DNA of 36,467 nucleotides from Roseomonas sp. (GTDB lineage Bacteria > Pseudomonadota > Alphaproteobacteria > Acetobacterales > Acetobacteraceae). The notes under the pieces were generated by a model that saw only the letters and a program-made list of their open reading frames with translations, did no database searches and had not been told where the DNA came from. The DNA lies in contig JADCEX010000131.1 in NCBI GenBank assembly GCA_020249825.1, positions 1-36,467 on the forward strand, given 5' to 3'. The first letter of the stretch is position 1, and every line of letters starts with the position of its first letter. The position numbers were made by a program, and so were the translations under genes. Positions 8,516 to 16,346 of this stretch are shown one piece after another.

Positions 8516-9370
8516 ATGCAATTCCGCCGCCTTTTGCCGATTCTGAGCGCCCTGGTGCTGGCCACGCCGGCCTTTGGCCAATCGAGCCTGGGCGGCGCGC
8601 AGAATGTGCCGCCGCCGCGCCAGGCGGCGCCCGCCCCGGCCCAGCGTTCAGAAGCGCGCCCGCCGGTTGTTAATCCGCCGGCCAAGCCCCAGGCCACGCA
8701 GCGCAACACCCAAGGCCAGCAGCAGCGCCCGCCCGGCCAGCAGCAGCAGCGTCAGGCTGGCCAGCCACAGCGCCCCGCCGGTCAGCCGCAGGCGGGCCAA
8801 GGCAATCGCGCTGCCGCCGGCGCTGCCGCGGGTGTCGCCGCCGGTGCCGCTGCCGGGGCCGCTGCCACCGCCGGCGCCGCCAAACCGCCCGAGCCTGCAC
8901 CCACGCCCCCGGCAGAACGCGCGCCTACCACCGGTTCCGTCACCGGCCTGCCGCTGCCGCGCTTTGCCGCGCTGCGTTCCGATGAGGTGAATATGCGGAG
9001 CGGCCCGGGCACGCGCTTTCCCATTGAATGGACCTATCAGCGCCGCGAATTGCCGGTGGAGATTGTGCGCGAATTCGAACTCTGGCGCCGCATCCGCGAC
9101 CCGGAAGGCACCGAAGGCTGGGTGCATCAATCAACGCTGATGGGCAGGCGGTCCTTTGTGGTGCGCGGCGCGCCGGGGTCTGAAGTCATGCTGCGCCGCC
9201 GGGCAGAGGATCAGGCAACCCCGGTTGCGCGGCTGCGCCCAGGCGTGGTGGGCCGCTTACGCGCCTGTGAGGCTAATAACCCCTGGTGTGAGGCGCAAAT
9301 CGGCGAATTCCGGGGCTATATCAAGCGCGCCGATATCTGGGGCGTAGGGCCGAATGAGGAAGTGAAATAA
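8516..9370 (+). CDS. Secreted SH3-domain protein with Pro/Gln/Ala-rich linker
   Basis: About 284 residues. Starting at the ATG at 8516 gives a clean signal peptide (RRLLPILSALVLATPAFGQ), better than a longer reading from 8480. Residues 20-140 are low-complexity, rich in Pro, Gln, Ala and Arg, with short repeats such as GQQQRPPGQQQQRQ and AAAGAAAGVAAGAAAG. The C-terminal half carries two bacterial SH3 (SH3_4-like) repeats: LRSDEVNMRSGPGTRFPIEW then GTEGWVHQSTLMGRRS, and a second ending EANNPWCEAQIGEFRGYIKR. Such proteins are exported and bind or sit near the cell wall. It has its own 5' region and precedes the nitrile hydratase-like genes by about 40 bases, so co-transcription is possible but unproven. 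Confidence 0.82.
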   Translation: MQFRRLLPILSALVLATPAFGQSSLGGAQNVPPPRQAAPAPAQRSEARPPVVNPPAKPQATQRNTQGQQQRPPGQQQQRQAGQPQRPAGQPQAGQGNRAAAGAAAGVAAGAAAGAAATAGAAKPPEPAPTPPAERAPTTGSVTGLPLPRFAALRSDEVNMRSGPGTRFPIEWTYQRRELPVEIVREFELWRRIRDPEGTEGWVHQSTLMGRRSFVVRGAPGSEVMLRRRAEDQATPVARLRPGVVGRLRACEANNPWCEAQIGEFRGYIKRADIWGVGPNEEVK

Positions 9371-9412
9371 CGCCCCTTTCGCGCCCTGGCTTTTCCATAT
9401 TAAGCTTTCGCC

Positions 9413-9706
9413 ATGACCGAGGAATCTCCCAACCGCGCGCTGCACGATATTGGCGGGATCGCGCGCTTCCGCTGCACCCCAGTTGAGCATGATGAGGCGC
9501 CGCCCGATGCCTTCGGCAAGAAGGTGGATGCCATTCGGCAAATCCTGGCGCAGAAAAAGATGATGACGGTGGATGAACTCCGCCGCGGCATCGAAAGCAT
9601 CCCGCAGGATGAATATTTCGCGCTTGGCTATTACGAACGCTGGCTGCGTTCCATCGCGGCACTGATGGTCGAAAAAGGCGTGATCCGGCAGGAGGATTTG
9701 GCATGA
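9413..9706 (+). CDS. Nitrile hydratase beta-like subunit, N-terminal half (SCNase beta-like)
   Basis: 97 residues. HDIGG near the N-terminus and YYERWLRSIAALMVEKGVI near the C-terminus match the N-terminal half of nitrile hydratase beta subunits (HDxGG ... YYExWLxAxExLL). The protein ends where a normal beta subunit would continue into its SH3-like domain, and the next gene begins with exactly that domain. The TGA stop overlaps the next ATG (ATGA at 9703-9706). In thiocyanate hydrolase the beta chain is likewise divided into two polypeptides, the N-terminal part being encoded first. It is not a truncated pseudogene: start, stop and spacing are clean. Likely a structural subunit of a cobalt hydrolyase/hydratase. 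Confidence 0.82.
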   Translation: MTEESPNRALHDIGGIARFRCTPVEHDEAPPDAFGKKVDAIRQILAQKKMMTVDELRRGIESIPQDEYFALGYYERWLRSIAALMVEKGVIRQEDLA

Positions 9707-9996
9707 CCACCGCGCCACGTTTTGCCCCCGGCGCGCGAGTGCGCGTGAAGGATGATTGGCCGGAAACCCGCGGCCCCTGCCATATCCGCACGCCTCATTA
9801 TGTGCGCGGGCGGCTCGGCCGCGTGGTGCGCCCGCTGGGTGCCTTCCCGAATCCGGAGGATTTGGCCTTTGCCCGCCCCGCGCCGCGCCGGCAGCTCTAC
9901 CACGTGCTGTTCGAACAGCCGCCCATTTGGAATGAGGGTAAGGCCGGCGATACGGTGATGGTGGAGATCTTCGAACATTGGTTGGAGGAAGCCTGA
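9703..9996 (+). CDS. Nitrile hydratase beta-like subunit, C-terminal SH3-like half (SCNase alpha-like)
   Basis: 97 residues. FAPGARVRVKD followed by GPCHIRTPHYVRGRLGRV corresponds to the nitrile hydratase beta C-terminal domain (GDxVRV ... GHTRxPxYxRGxxGxI). RRQLYHVLFEQPPIWNE and VMVEIFEHWLEEA match the LYxVxF...LW and DLWExYLE segments. The fold is an SH3-like barrel that packs on the alpha subunit and helps close the metal pocket. It overlaps the previous gene by four bases and ends one base before the next ATG, so the three genes are clearly one translationally coupled unit. Equivalent to the alpha subunit of thiocyanate hydrolase by position and domain. Confidence 0.82.
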   Translation: MTTAPRFAPGARVRVKDDWPETRGPCHIRTPHYVRGRLGRVVRPLGAFPNPEDLAFARPAPRRQLYHVLFEQPPIWNEGKAGDTVMVEIFEHWLEEA

Positions 9997-9997
9997 C

Positions 9998-10579
9998 ATG
10001 GCCGCCCCCCCTTCTGGCGCGAGCCTCGCGCTGCTGGATAAGCTGGTTGCTGCCCTTGGTGCCAAGGGATTGGTGAGTGAAACCGAAATCGCCGAGCGTC
10101 AGGCGATCACCGATCGCGCCAGCCCTGAGATTGGCGCGCGCATGGTGGCCCGCGCCTGGACTGACCCTGACTATTACGCGATGCTGATGCGTGATGGGAA
10201 AGCAGCGGCCGAGACGATGGGCGCTTCCATGGCTGGCGCGCCGGAATTGGGTGTCTTGGAAAACACGCCAAAGCAGCATCATTTGGTGGTCTGTACGCTC
10301 TGTTCCTGTTACCCGCGGGCACTTCTGGGCTATCCGCCTGGTTGGTACAAATCCTTCGCCTATCGGTCACGCGCTGTGCGCGAACCGCGCGCGGTGTTGG
10401 CGGAATGGGGCACGCAAATCCCCGATGATGTGGAAATCCGCGTGGTGGATAGCACGGCGGATTACCGCTGGATGGTGCTGCCGATGCGGCCCGCTGGGAC
10501 TGAGGGGTGGAGCGTGGAGAAGCTGGCGGCGATTGTGACGCGGGATGCTTTGGTTGGGGTGGCGGTGCCGCGGGTGTGA
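9998..10579 (+). CDS. Nitrile hydratase alpha-like catalytic subunit, cobalt type (SCNase gamma-like)
   Basis: 193 residues. The metal site VCTLCSCYP is intact: Cys 99, Cys 102, Ser 103 and Cys 104. Thr in the second position (CTLCSC) is the mark of non-corrin cobalt enzymes, whereas iron enzymes have Ser there. Around it are AELGVLENTPKQHHLVVC-type family residues and GYPPGWYKSFAYRSRAV, normal for the family. Nitrile hydratases hydrate nitriles to amides; thiocyanate hydrolase makes carbonyl sulfide and ammonia. Which activity applies cannot be decided, but the three-gene split favours the SCNase-like branch. No metallochaperone/activator gene (P47K- or NhlE-type) follows; the next gene is unrelated. 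The family call is strong, the substrate open. Confidence 0.88.
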   Translation: MAAPPSGASLALLDKLVAALGAKGLVSETEIAERQAITDRASPEIGARMVARAWTDPDYYAMLMRDGKAAAETMGASMAGAPELGVLENTPKQHHLVVCTLCSCYPRALLGYPPGWYKSFAYRSRAVREPRAVLAEWGTQIPDDVEIRVVDSTADYRWMVLPMRPAGTEGWSVEKLAAIVTRDALVGVAVPRV

Positions 10580-10705
10580 GGCCCTTTGGTAATCCTAGCT
10601 CAAAGCCTTGAAATGCTAAAACTATCGTCATACTCATAGCCTGTCTTAATGATTTGGTAATTGCGTGGAAGTAGCTTGGCGTTATGTCGAAGGAACGTGC
10701 TGGTC

Positions 10706-11590
10706 GTGTCTAGTCAAGTTGATCCTTCAGAACTTGCGCTCGTATTTCTCCATCTGCCGAAGACCGGAGGGACTACCCTGCATCATCATTTTTCAGCCCA
10801 TTTCACCCCGGAAGAAACATGCCCCGAGCGGCATTCAAATCTGAAGTCCTATAGCGTGGATGAACTGCGTCAGTGGCGGTTTTTTTTCGGCCATTTCAAC
10901 GCGGATGAGATCAGGCGAATTCCAAGGCCACTTTTTGTCGTGACTGTATTGCGCGATCCGATCAACCGGCAGCTTTCCAACTACTATTTCTGGAAACGGC
11001 ATAAAGCCGATTATATTGAATTGAGTGGCCTGATCGGCCTGCAAATCACCAAGGCCGGAACGCTGCTCGATTTCTTGCGCAGTGATAACCCGCATATCTT
11101 TCCAGCGGCCACCAATTGGATGACTTCTCAATTGGCAGGCGCAGTCTTGGCGACGCCAGATGGATACGCCTTGATAAGGGACGGCGAACAGACTGGGTGG
11201 TTGTCTGAAGCGCAACTTGTCAGCCGCGCACTACAGAACCTTCTGTCTTTCGATGTCTTTGGTGATATCTCTCAACTCGCAGTTGTATATGGCACGGTTG
11301 CTCAAAAATTCGGGATGGCACCGCTTAGCGAGGTCGCGCGCCTGAACGCCAGAGAAGACGCGCACGAATTGATGGACCCCTACGTCCCGGAACCGATCAC
11401 GCCGGAAATCCAGTCGCTACTTGAGGAGAAGACCCGCCTTGATCGGGTGCTTTACAAGCTTGCGCGCGGTCATTGGGATTTATGTTTTGATGAAGTAACG
11501 TACAACAAAAAGAGCAAGGAGAATTTTCTTCCTCTCAAAAATGCACCAGGCAAGCGCTCATTGCAAGAATGGTATGCGTCCTTGGTTTAG
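10706..11590 (+). CDS. Sulfotransferase-like protein
   Basis: About 294 residues. The 5'-phosphosulfate-binding loop is visible as FLHLPKTGGTTL near the N-terminus, and the 3'-phosphate motif as VTVLRDPINRQLSNYYF about 75 residues later; both are hallmarks of PAPS-dependent sulfotransferases of the bacterial/heparan type. It would transfer sulfate from PAPS to a hydroxyl of a saccharide, lipid or other acceptor. I chose GTG at 10706, preceded by AAGGA, over a TTG at 10661; the true start is uncertain. By eye the gene is AT-richer, with codons ending in A/T more often than its neighbours (for example TTT, AAA, GAT), suggesting transfer from elsewhere. It stands alone; its stop overlaps the end of a transporter pseudogene on the other strand. 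Confidence 0.75.
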   Translation: MSSQVDPSELALVFLHLPKTGGTTLHHHFSAHFTPEETCPERHSNLKSYSVDELRQWRFFFGHFNADEIRRIPRPLFVVTVLRDPINRQLSNYYFWKRHKADYIELSGLIGLQITKAGTLLDFLRSDNPHIFPAATNWMTSQLAGAVLATPDGYALIRDGEQTGWLSEAQLVSRALQNLLSFDVFGDISQLAVVYGTVAQKFGMAPLSEVARLNAREDAHELMDPYVPEPITPEIQSLLEEKTRLDRVLYKLARGHWDLCFDEVTYNKKSKENFLPLKNAPGKRSLQEWYASLV

Positions 11591-11940
11591 TGGCGAAACT
11601 GGTCAGTGAGGCGGCGTAGCCCACAACCCGTGAACCAAACCATCACTGCCCTGCCAGCAATCAGCAGCATATGACTAAAGGGCACCGCTGCCGTCATGGT
11701 CTGCGCGCCGGAAAGGGCGCCCAGCAGCAAAAGCGGATTCATGCGCAGCATCTAGCGCCCTGCAAATAGCGCAACGAATTGCGGCATCAGTGTCACGAAA
11801 GCCACGGCAATCAGCAGGCCCATGCCCACTTCCCGCACCGCCTCCACAAATACAGGGCCAGCATGCAGGCCGATCATGCCGACAAATCCAGCCAGGGACA
11901 TCAGGGCAGAAAACGCTAACTCAAAGTGATCCAGCGTTCA
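11587..11940 (-). pseudogene. 3' remnant of an AspT/YidE/YbjL-type (AAE) transporter gene
   Basis: Translating the minus strand in one frame gives GFVGMIGLHAGPVFVEAV, then a hydrophobic helix (GLLIAVAFVTLMPQFVALFA), an in-frame TAG (11752-11754), and after it MLRMNPLLLLGALSGAQTMTAAV. These match in order the conserved C-terminal segment of aspartate-alanine-exchanger family membrane proteins (GxIGLxAGPxF ... GxxxLxMNPxLLLGALAGAQTxTAA). There is another in-frame stop at 11938-11940 and nothing recognisable of the remaining roughly 400 residues upstream. After the GAQT motif the sequence departs from the usual VPYA...GN ending. This is a decayed gene, not a functional transporter. It lies directly against the sulfotransferase gene. 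Confidence 0.75.
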
Positions 11941-11962
11941 GGAAGCAAAGCAGCGTGGGCCA

Positions 11963-12076
11963 TTAGATCAACGCAAAACCATCTTCAACCAACTGCTCAC
12001 CCGTCGTCGCATGGCTGAGGTAGAGGATTTCTGATTCAGCTTCATCTCCCTTGGGGTTAGGCTGGTCCAGATTCAT
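11963..12076 (-). CDS. Possible 37-residue small ORF, unknown
   Basis: An ATG-to-TAA reading frame of 37 codons (begins MNLDQPNPKGDEAE, ends VEDGFALI) on the minus strand between the CMD-family gene and the transporter remnant. It is acidic, lacks a membrane segment and has no family I recognise. There is no well-spaced ribosome site before the ATG. It could be a degenerate piece of the neighbouring pseudogene region or chance. The rest of 11941-12130 shows nothing I can name. Confidence 0.15.
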   Translation of the reverse strand: MNLDQPNPKGDEAESEILYLSHATTGEQLVEDGFALI

Positions 12077-12130
12077 CCCTTATTCCACTTATTGATTTAG
12101 CCACATGGGCGCTGATCCCGAAAAGAAGCC

Positions 12131-12688
12131 TCACCACCAGGGAATCGCGGACCCTTCTGGCGGTTCAACGCGAAACACATTCAACTGCATTGCCAGCAGC
12201 GAATAATAACCGATCAGCCCTGTCAGTTCGACAGCCCCCTTGTCGCCCAGCAGATCGCGTACCGGCTGGTAAAGCGCATCAGGCGCCTTGCCCGTGCGTA
12301 GTACGGCGCGCACAAATTCCACCACCACCCGATCAGCATCGGAATCGAAGGGGATTTTTTCTGAATCTCGCCCGATTGCCGCAATCACCGCCGCAGGTAC
12401 GCCCTGCTTTTCGGCAATCGGCGCATGGGCAAACCATTCATAGGCCGCCTTCCAATGATGGCCGACGCATAGAATGGCCAGTTCCCGCAAGCGCATCGGC
12501 ACGCTGCATTCAAAGCGCACAAAAACGCCAAGCTGTTCCACCCGCGCGCAAAGCTCAGGACTTGTAATCAGCGCCTGGAAGGGGCCTTTCACACCGCCGC
12601 GCGCGCCGGACGTCATCCGATCCCAGACCGCCTGCTGCGCCGCATCCAGGCTTTCGCGCGTTTGCGCGGGCAGGCGCGGCGCGCTCAT
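12131..12688 (-). CDS. Carboxymuconolactone decarboxylase family protein (CxxC-less type)
   Basis: 185 residues, the length of the larger CMD subgroup. The core REDxxIL-type helix is present as RLRELAILCVGHHWKAAYEWFAHAPIA, where the WxxxYEWxxHxxxA pattern is characteristic. The CxxC of AhpD is absent, so the redox-peroxidase mechanism is unlikely. The N-terminus carries KGPFQALITSPELCARVEQLG, also usual in this branch. Its ATG overlaps the stop of the upstream LLM oxidoreductase gene (ATGA), so translation is coupled and the two proteins probably work in one pathway, for example oxygenation followed by decarboxylation or tautomerisation. That coupling is seen; the pathway is inferred. Confidence 0.85.
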   Translation of the reverse strand: MSAPRLPAQTRESLDAAQQAVWDRMTSGARGGVKGPFQALITSPELCARVEQLGVFVRFECSVPMRLRELAILCVGHHWKAAYEWFAHAPIAEKQGVPAAVIAAIGRDSEKIPFDSDADRVVVEFVRAVLRTGKAPDALYQPVRDLLGDKGAVELTGLIGYYSLLAMQLNVFRVEPPEGSAIPWW

Positions 12689-13680
12689 TCCGCGGCGGCC
12701 GCGACGGCGGGATAGGCGCCGAAATGGGGCATGATTTCCCGCGCGAAGCCGCGGAGATTGGCAACCGATGCATTAGGGTCCACGATCAGGATGGTCGCCA
12801 CCCCGCCGGCCTTGAGCTTTTCGATGCGCGCGATGATTTCTGCCGGCGTGCCCAGCAGTGGCGCATCATCGGTTTCAATACTGTCGGCACGCTTGCCCTT
12901 ATGCAGATCACCAATCACGCCAACTACGCGCCGACGCACCTCATAAGCGGCAGCGCGTTCTTCTTCCGAATGGATCATCTGCAGCGCGCGCGCCACCGCG
13001 ACATCATGCGGCTGCCAGGCGCGACCCTGCTTTTCGCATTCCTCACGGAAAATGCCCACACGTTCGATGATCTGATCAACGGATGCCAATTGATCAAGCA
13101 GCAGGTTAAAGCCTTCTCGCGCGGCGCGGCGAATGCTCTCCTCACTGCCGGCAGCCAGCCAGAAGGGTGGATGCGGGCGCTGCGCTACCGCAGGTTCCAC
13201 CACGATATTCTCATAATGCCAGCGCTTGCCATGATGGCTGAAGCGATCTTCCGAGGTCCAGGCCTTGCGGATCACTTCAATCGCTTCGTCAAAACGTTCG
13301 GTCGCTTCTTCGGGCGGGATGCAGAAGCCGCTGAATTCAGAGGCTCGATACCCCTTGCCCACGCCAAAATCGAAGCGCCCGCCGGAGAGCAGATCAAGTG
13401 TCGCGGCCTGTTCAGCAATCAACACGGGATTATGCCAGGGCAGCACCACCACCGCCGTACCAAGCCTGATACGTTCTGTCTTTGCCGCAAGGTAGGACAG
13501 CAAGGTCATGGAGGCAGAAACCTGCCCCTGGCCGGTGAAGTGGTGTTCCACCATGAACATATGCGCAAAGCCAAGCCTTTCGGCTTCCTGCACATAGTCA
13601 ATGAAATCCTTATAGCTATGGCTATCACCAAGGCCGACCGAACGCTTTGTCCGCGCCCCTCCAAACAGACCAAAGCGCAT
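12685..13680 (-). CDS. LLM class flavin-dependent oxidoreductase (luciferase-like)
   Basis: 331 residues. N-terminal MRFGLFGGART, then YVQEAERLGFAHMFMVEHHF (the helix with the conserved E-HH used by bacterial luciferase-like monooxygenases), IRLGTAVVVLPWHNPVLIAEQAATLDLLSGGR and GVGKGYR are diagnostic of the TIM-barrel family. The C-terminal part has GTPAEIIARIEKLKAGGV. These enzymes use reduced FMN (or F420) and oxygen to oxidise or cleave a substrate; in a proteobacterium FMN is likely. A separate flavin reductase is not seen nearby. First gene of a two-gene operon with the CMD-family protein, divergent from the alpha/beta hydrolase gene across about 180 bases. Confidence 0.92.
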   Translation of the reverse strand: MRFGLFGGARTKRSVGLGDSHSYKDFIDYVQEAERLGFAHMFMVEHHFTGQGQVSASMTLLSYLAAKTERIRLGTAVVVLPWHNPVLIAEQAATLDLLSGGRFDFGVGKGYRASEFSGFCIPPEEATERFDEAIEVIRKAWTSEDRFSHHGKRWHYENIVVEPAVAQRPHPPFWLAAGSEESIRRAAREGFNLLLDQLASVDQIIERVGIFREECEKQGRAWQPHDVAVARALQMIHSEEERAAAYEVRRRVVGVIGDLHKGKRADSIETDDAPLLGTPAEIIARIEKLKAGGVATILIVDPNASVANLRGFAREIMPHFGAYPAVAAAAE

Positions 13681-13861
13681 GGCAAGACCCTCCTGATCAG
13701 GAAGTCGTATTTTGAGGCTTCAGGCCGCCGCGGTAAAGGGGTTTGTGGCATTGTTTTTCTTGAACAAATTTCAGCCTTTTGCCCTGTAGTGGCCCTGGCC
13801 GGTTGCCAGTCAGGCCAAAGCCTGCCCAAACTTGGCTCGGAAACTGTTCAGGAAAACGCCC

Positions 13862-14644
13862 ATGGAATGGCACCCCAAGCCGCTTGACCCCGGCATGATC
13901 ACCCTGCACCGCCGTGGCAAGGGCGAACCACTCATGCTGCTGCATTGCCTTGGCATGTCCTGGCGCTTTTGGGATGTGCTGGAACCGCTGACAGATCGCT
14001 TTGAGCTGATCGCCTATTCCTTCCCGGGCCATCACGATACCCCGCTGCCTGGCCATCAATACGGCGTCCCGGAATTGACCGAGCAATTGCGTGCTGTTGC
14101 GCACCGCGAAGGGCTTTCGCAGTTTCACCTGATGGGTATTTCGCTTGGCGGAAGTGTGGCGCAGCATTTCGCCGGTACCTATCCCGATATGGTGGATAAG
14201 CTGATCCTGGCTGATTGCACGCCGCGTTATGATGATGACAGCCGCGCCAATTGGCCGGTGCGCGCAGCGGCGGCGCGCAAGGATGGCGTTGCATCACTGG
14301 TGCCGACCCTGATGAAAACCTGGTTCAGCCCGAATACGCTGGCCGCCGATGGCCCCAATGTGCGTTTTGCCAAGGCAACGCTGGAAGCCTGCTCGGGCGA
14401 AGGCTATGCACTGGCCTGCGAAGCACTCGCGACCCTTGATGCGCGGGAAGAAACCAAGCGCGTCAAGGCGCCAACGCTGATCCTGGTGGGTTCCGAAGAA
14501 CGGAAATCCTTCCAGGATGCGGCTGATTGGATGCAGGCCACGATCCCTGGCAGCCGCAAGGTGACTGTGCCGGATGCGGGCCATGCTTCGGTGCGCGATC
14601 AGCCGGATTTCGTTGTGCGGACGCTCCGCGACTTTCTGGGCTGA
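13862..14644 (+). CDS. Alpha/beta hydrolase (PcaD/BioH-like)
   Basis: 260 residues. The catalytic triad can be traced: the nucleophile elbow GISLGGSVAQ, an acid in the loop after strand 7 (GSEERKSFQDAAD region), and the His in PDAGHASVRDQPD. The oxyanion strand LLHCLGMSWRFWDVL carries a Cys where HG usually continues. Length and cap size resemble 3-oxoadipate enol-lactonase and related carboxylic ester or C-C hydrolases. AGGA precedes the ATG chosen at 13862; a TTG ten codons upstream is the alternative. The ABC permease gene starts four bases after the stop, so hydrolase, permease and ATPase form one operon. The substrate is probably the imported compound or a derivative. Confidence 0.9.
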   Translation: MEWHPKPLDPGMITLHRRGKGEPLMLLHCLGMSWRFWDVLEPLTDRFELIAYSFPGHHDTPLPGHQYGVPELTEQLRAVAHREGLSQFHLMGISLGGSVAQHFAGTYPDMVDKLILADCTPRYDDDSRANWPVRAAAARKDGVASLVPTLMKTWFSPNTLAADGPNVRFAKATLEACSGEGYALACEALATLDAREETKRVKAPTLILVGSEERKSFQDAADWMQATIPGSRKVTVPDAGHASVRDQPDFVVRTLRDFLG

Positions 14645-14647
14645 CCC

Positions 14648-16330
14648 ATGGCGCAACAGGCGGCGAAGCCGGGACGCTGGCCGCAATATCTGCCCGTGGC
14701 GGGTGTCGTCGCCGGCTTTCTGCTGGTGATTGGCCCGTTACTGGCAACGGTTTTGCGCAGCCTTTTGGTGTTTGAAGGGGATGATGCGCGGCTTTCGCTT
14801 CATCATTTTATCCGCATCTTCAAGGACCCTGCCATCCATGCGGCGCTTGGCAATACGCTGATTTGCGGCCTTGCCACCACCTTCTTCAGCCTGATCCTTG
14901 GCTTTACCTTGGCCTGGCTTGTGGCGCGCACCGATATGCCAGGGCGGCAATGGTTTGAAGTGGGCAATCTTATTCCCTTTTTTCTCTCGCCCTATGTGGG
15001 CGCCATCAGTTGGATTTATTTGGCCGCGCCCAATAGTGGCCTTGCGATCAATTTCTTCAAGGATCACTTCGGCGTCGACCTTTCCTTCATCAATATCTAC
15101 AGCCTGCCTGGCGTGATTTGGGTCTTGACCATCTTCTACACGCCCTATGTCTATCTTTTCGTCATCGCGCCCCTGCGCCGCATGGATGCCGCGCTTGAGG
15201 ACGCCGCCCGCGTGCATGGCGCTGGCTTCTGGTTCACGCTTCGCCATGTGACGCTTCCCTTACTGAGCCCTGCATTGTTATCCGGCGCCTTGGTGGTTTT
15301 CGTGACCAGCGCTGGGCTTTTTGATGTGCCGCTGGCGCTTGCCTCACCAAGCGGCATCCGCACCATGCCGACCGAGATTTTTGCCTCGGTTCAATACCCA
15401 TCCGATTTTGGCCGTGCGGCTGCCTTTGGCGTGATTGTGCTTTGCGTGACAGTGCTTTTGGCCTTGTTGCAGCGCCGCTACCTGGCTGGTCGGCGTTATG
15501 AAACCGTCACGGGCAAGGGCTATCGCCCCAGGCTTCTGGCGCTTGGCACCTGGGGGCGCGCTGCGGCGCTGGCCTTTCAATGCTTCTATATCGGCATCGG
15601 CGTGATCCTGCCGACTATTGCCCTGGTCTTGGTATCGCTCACACGGCTTTGGACCGGGCGCTTTGTTCCGGCGCGCGCCTCGCTCGCGAATTATGAATAT
15701 GTGCTGTTCAATTACCAGCTTACGCAACAGGCCATCATCAATAGCCTGATCCTGGCTGTGGTTGGTGCCACCTTGGGTGTTGGTCTCAGTGTCTTGCAAG
15801 CCTATTACCTCAATCGCGGCGCGCCAAAGCGGAGATCCTTCGCGGATGCGGTGCTGTCGCTGCCGCTTGGCATCCCCGGCATTATCCTGGGGCTTGGCTT
15901 CCTGATCCTTGCGGTGCGTACACCGCTTTACAGCACGCTCACGATTGTGCTGATCGCCTATATTGCGCGCTTTTTCCCCTTCGCAACGCGCACCATCTCG
16001 GCCATGTTCGGCTCGCTCAACCCTGAATTGGAACAAAGCGCACGCGCCGCCGGGGCAAGCTGGGCGGAGACCTTGCGCCATATCATCCTGCCACTGCTGC
16101 GCCCGGCCCTGATTGCCGCCTGGATTATGCTGTTCGTGATTTTCATTCGTGAACTGGGCGCCACCGTCCTACTTTATGCGCAGGGCACTGAAACCATCAG
16201 CGTGGTGCTGGTTGTCTTGAGTGATCGCAGCTTTGGTTATGCGGCCGCCCTTGCCATGGTGCAGCTAATTCTGCTGCTGGGGGCCTTCGCCATCATGCGC
16301 GCCACTAAGACCAGCATTGTGCAGTCATGA
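14648..16330 (+). CDS. Fbp-type ABC transporter permease (two fused BPD domains)
   Basis: 560 residues with about 12 membrane helices in two homologous halves, each bearing an EAA loop: RMDAALEDAARVHGAGFWFTLRHVTLPLL in the first and LNPELEQSARAAGASWAETLRHIILPLL in the second (both given only in part here: EDAARVHGA and EQSARAAGA carry the conserved Glu-Ala-Ala-type core and Gly). This double architecture is that of the FbpB/iron(III), thiamine and 2-aminoethylphosphonate importer class. It forms the transmembrane channel, with the ATPase encoded 17 bases downstream. The matching periplasmic receptor is not in this operon but in the converging minus-strand operon. The first membrane segment follows a short cytoplasmic N-terminus; ATG at 14648 is the obvious start. 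Confidence 0.92.
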   Translation: MAQQAAKPGRWPQYLPVAGVVAGFLLVIGPLLATVLRSLLVFEGDDARLSLHHFIRIFKDPAIHAALGNTLICGLATTFFSLILGFTLAWLVARTDMPGRQWFEVGNLIPFFLSPYVGAISWIYLAAPNSGLAINFFKDHFGVDLSFINIYSLPGVIWVLTIFYTPYVYLFVIAPLRRMDAALEDAARVHGAGFWFTLRHVTLPLLSPALLSGALVVFVTSAGLFDVPLALASPSGIRTMPTEIFASVQYPSDFGRAAAFGVIVLCVTVLLALLQRRYLAGRRYETVTGKGYRPRLLALGTWGRAAALAFQCFYIGIGVILPTIALVLVSLTRLWTGRFVPARASLANYEYVLFNYQLTQQAIINSLILAVVGATLGVGLSVLQAYYLNRGAPKRRSFADAVLSLPLGIPGIILGLGFLILAVRTPLYSTLTIVLIAYIARFFPFATRTISAMFGSLNPELEQSARAAGASWAETLRHIILPLLRPALIAAWIMLFVIFIRELGATVLLYAQGTETISVVLVVLSDRSFGYAAALAMVQLILLLGAFAIMRATKTSIVQS

Positions 16331-16346
16331 AATCGGATAGCTCCCC

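Noticed and set aside
8700-8890. CRISPR-like or tandem DNA repeats in the SH3-protein gene.
   Set aside because: They are irregular Gln/Pro/Ala codon repeats within a coding frame, without regular spacers.
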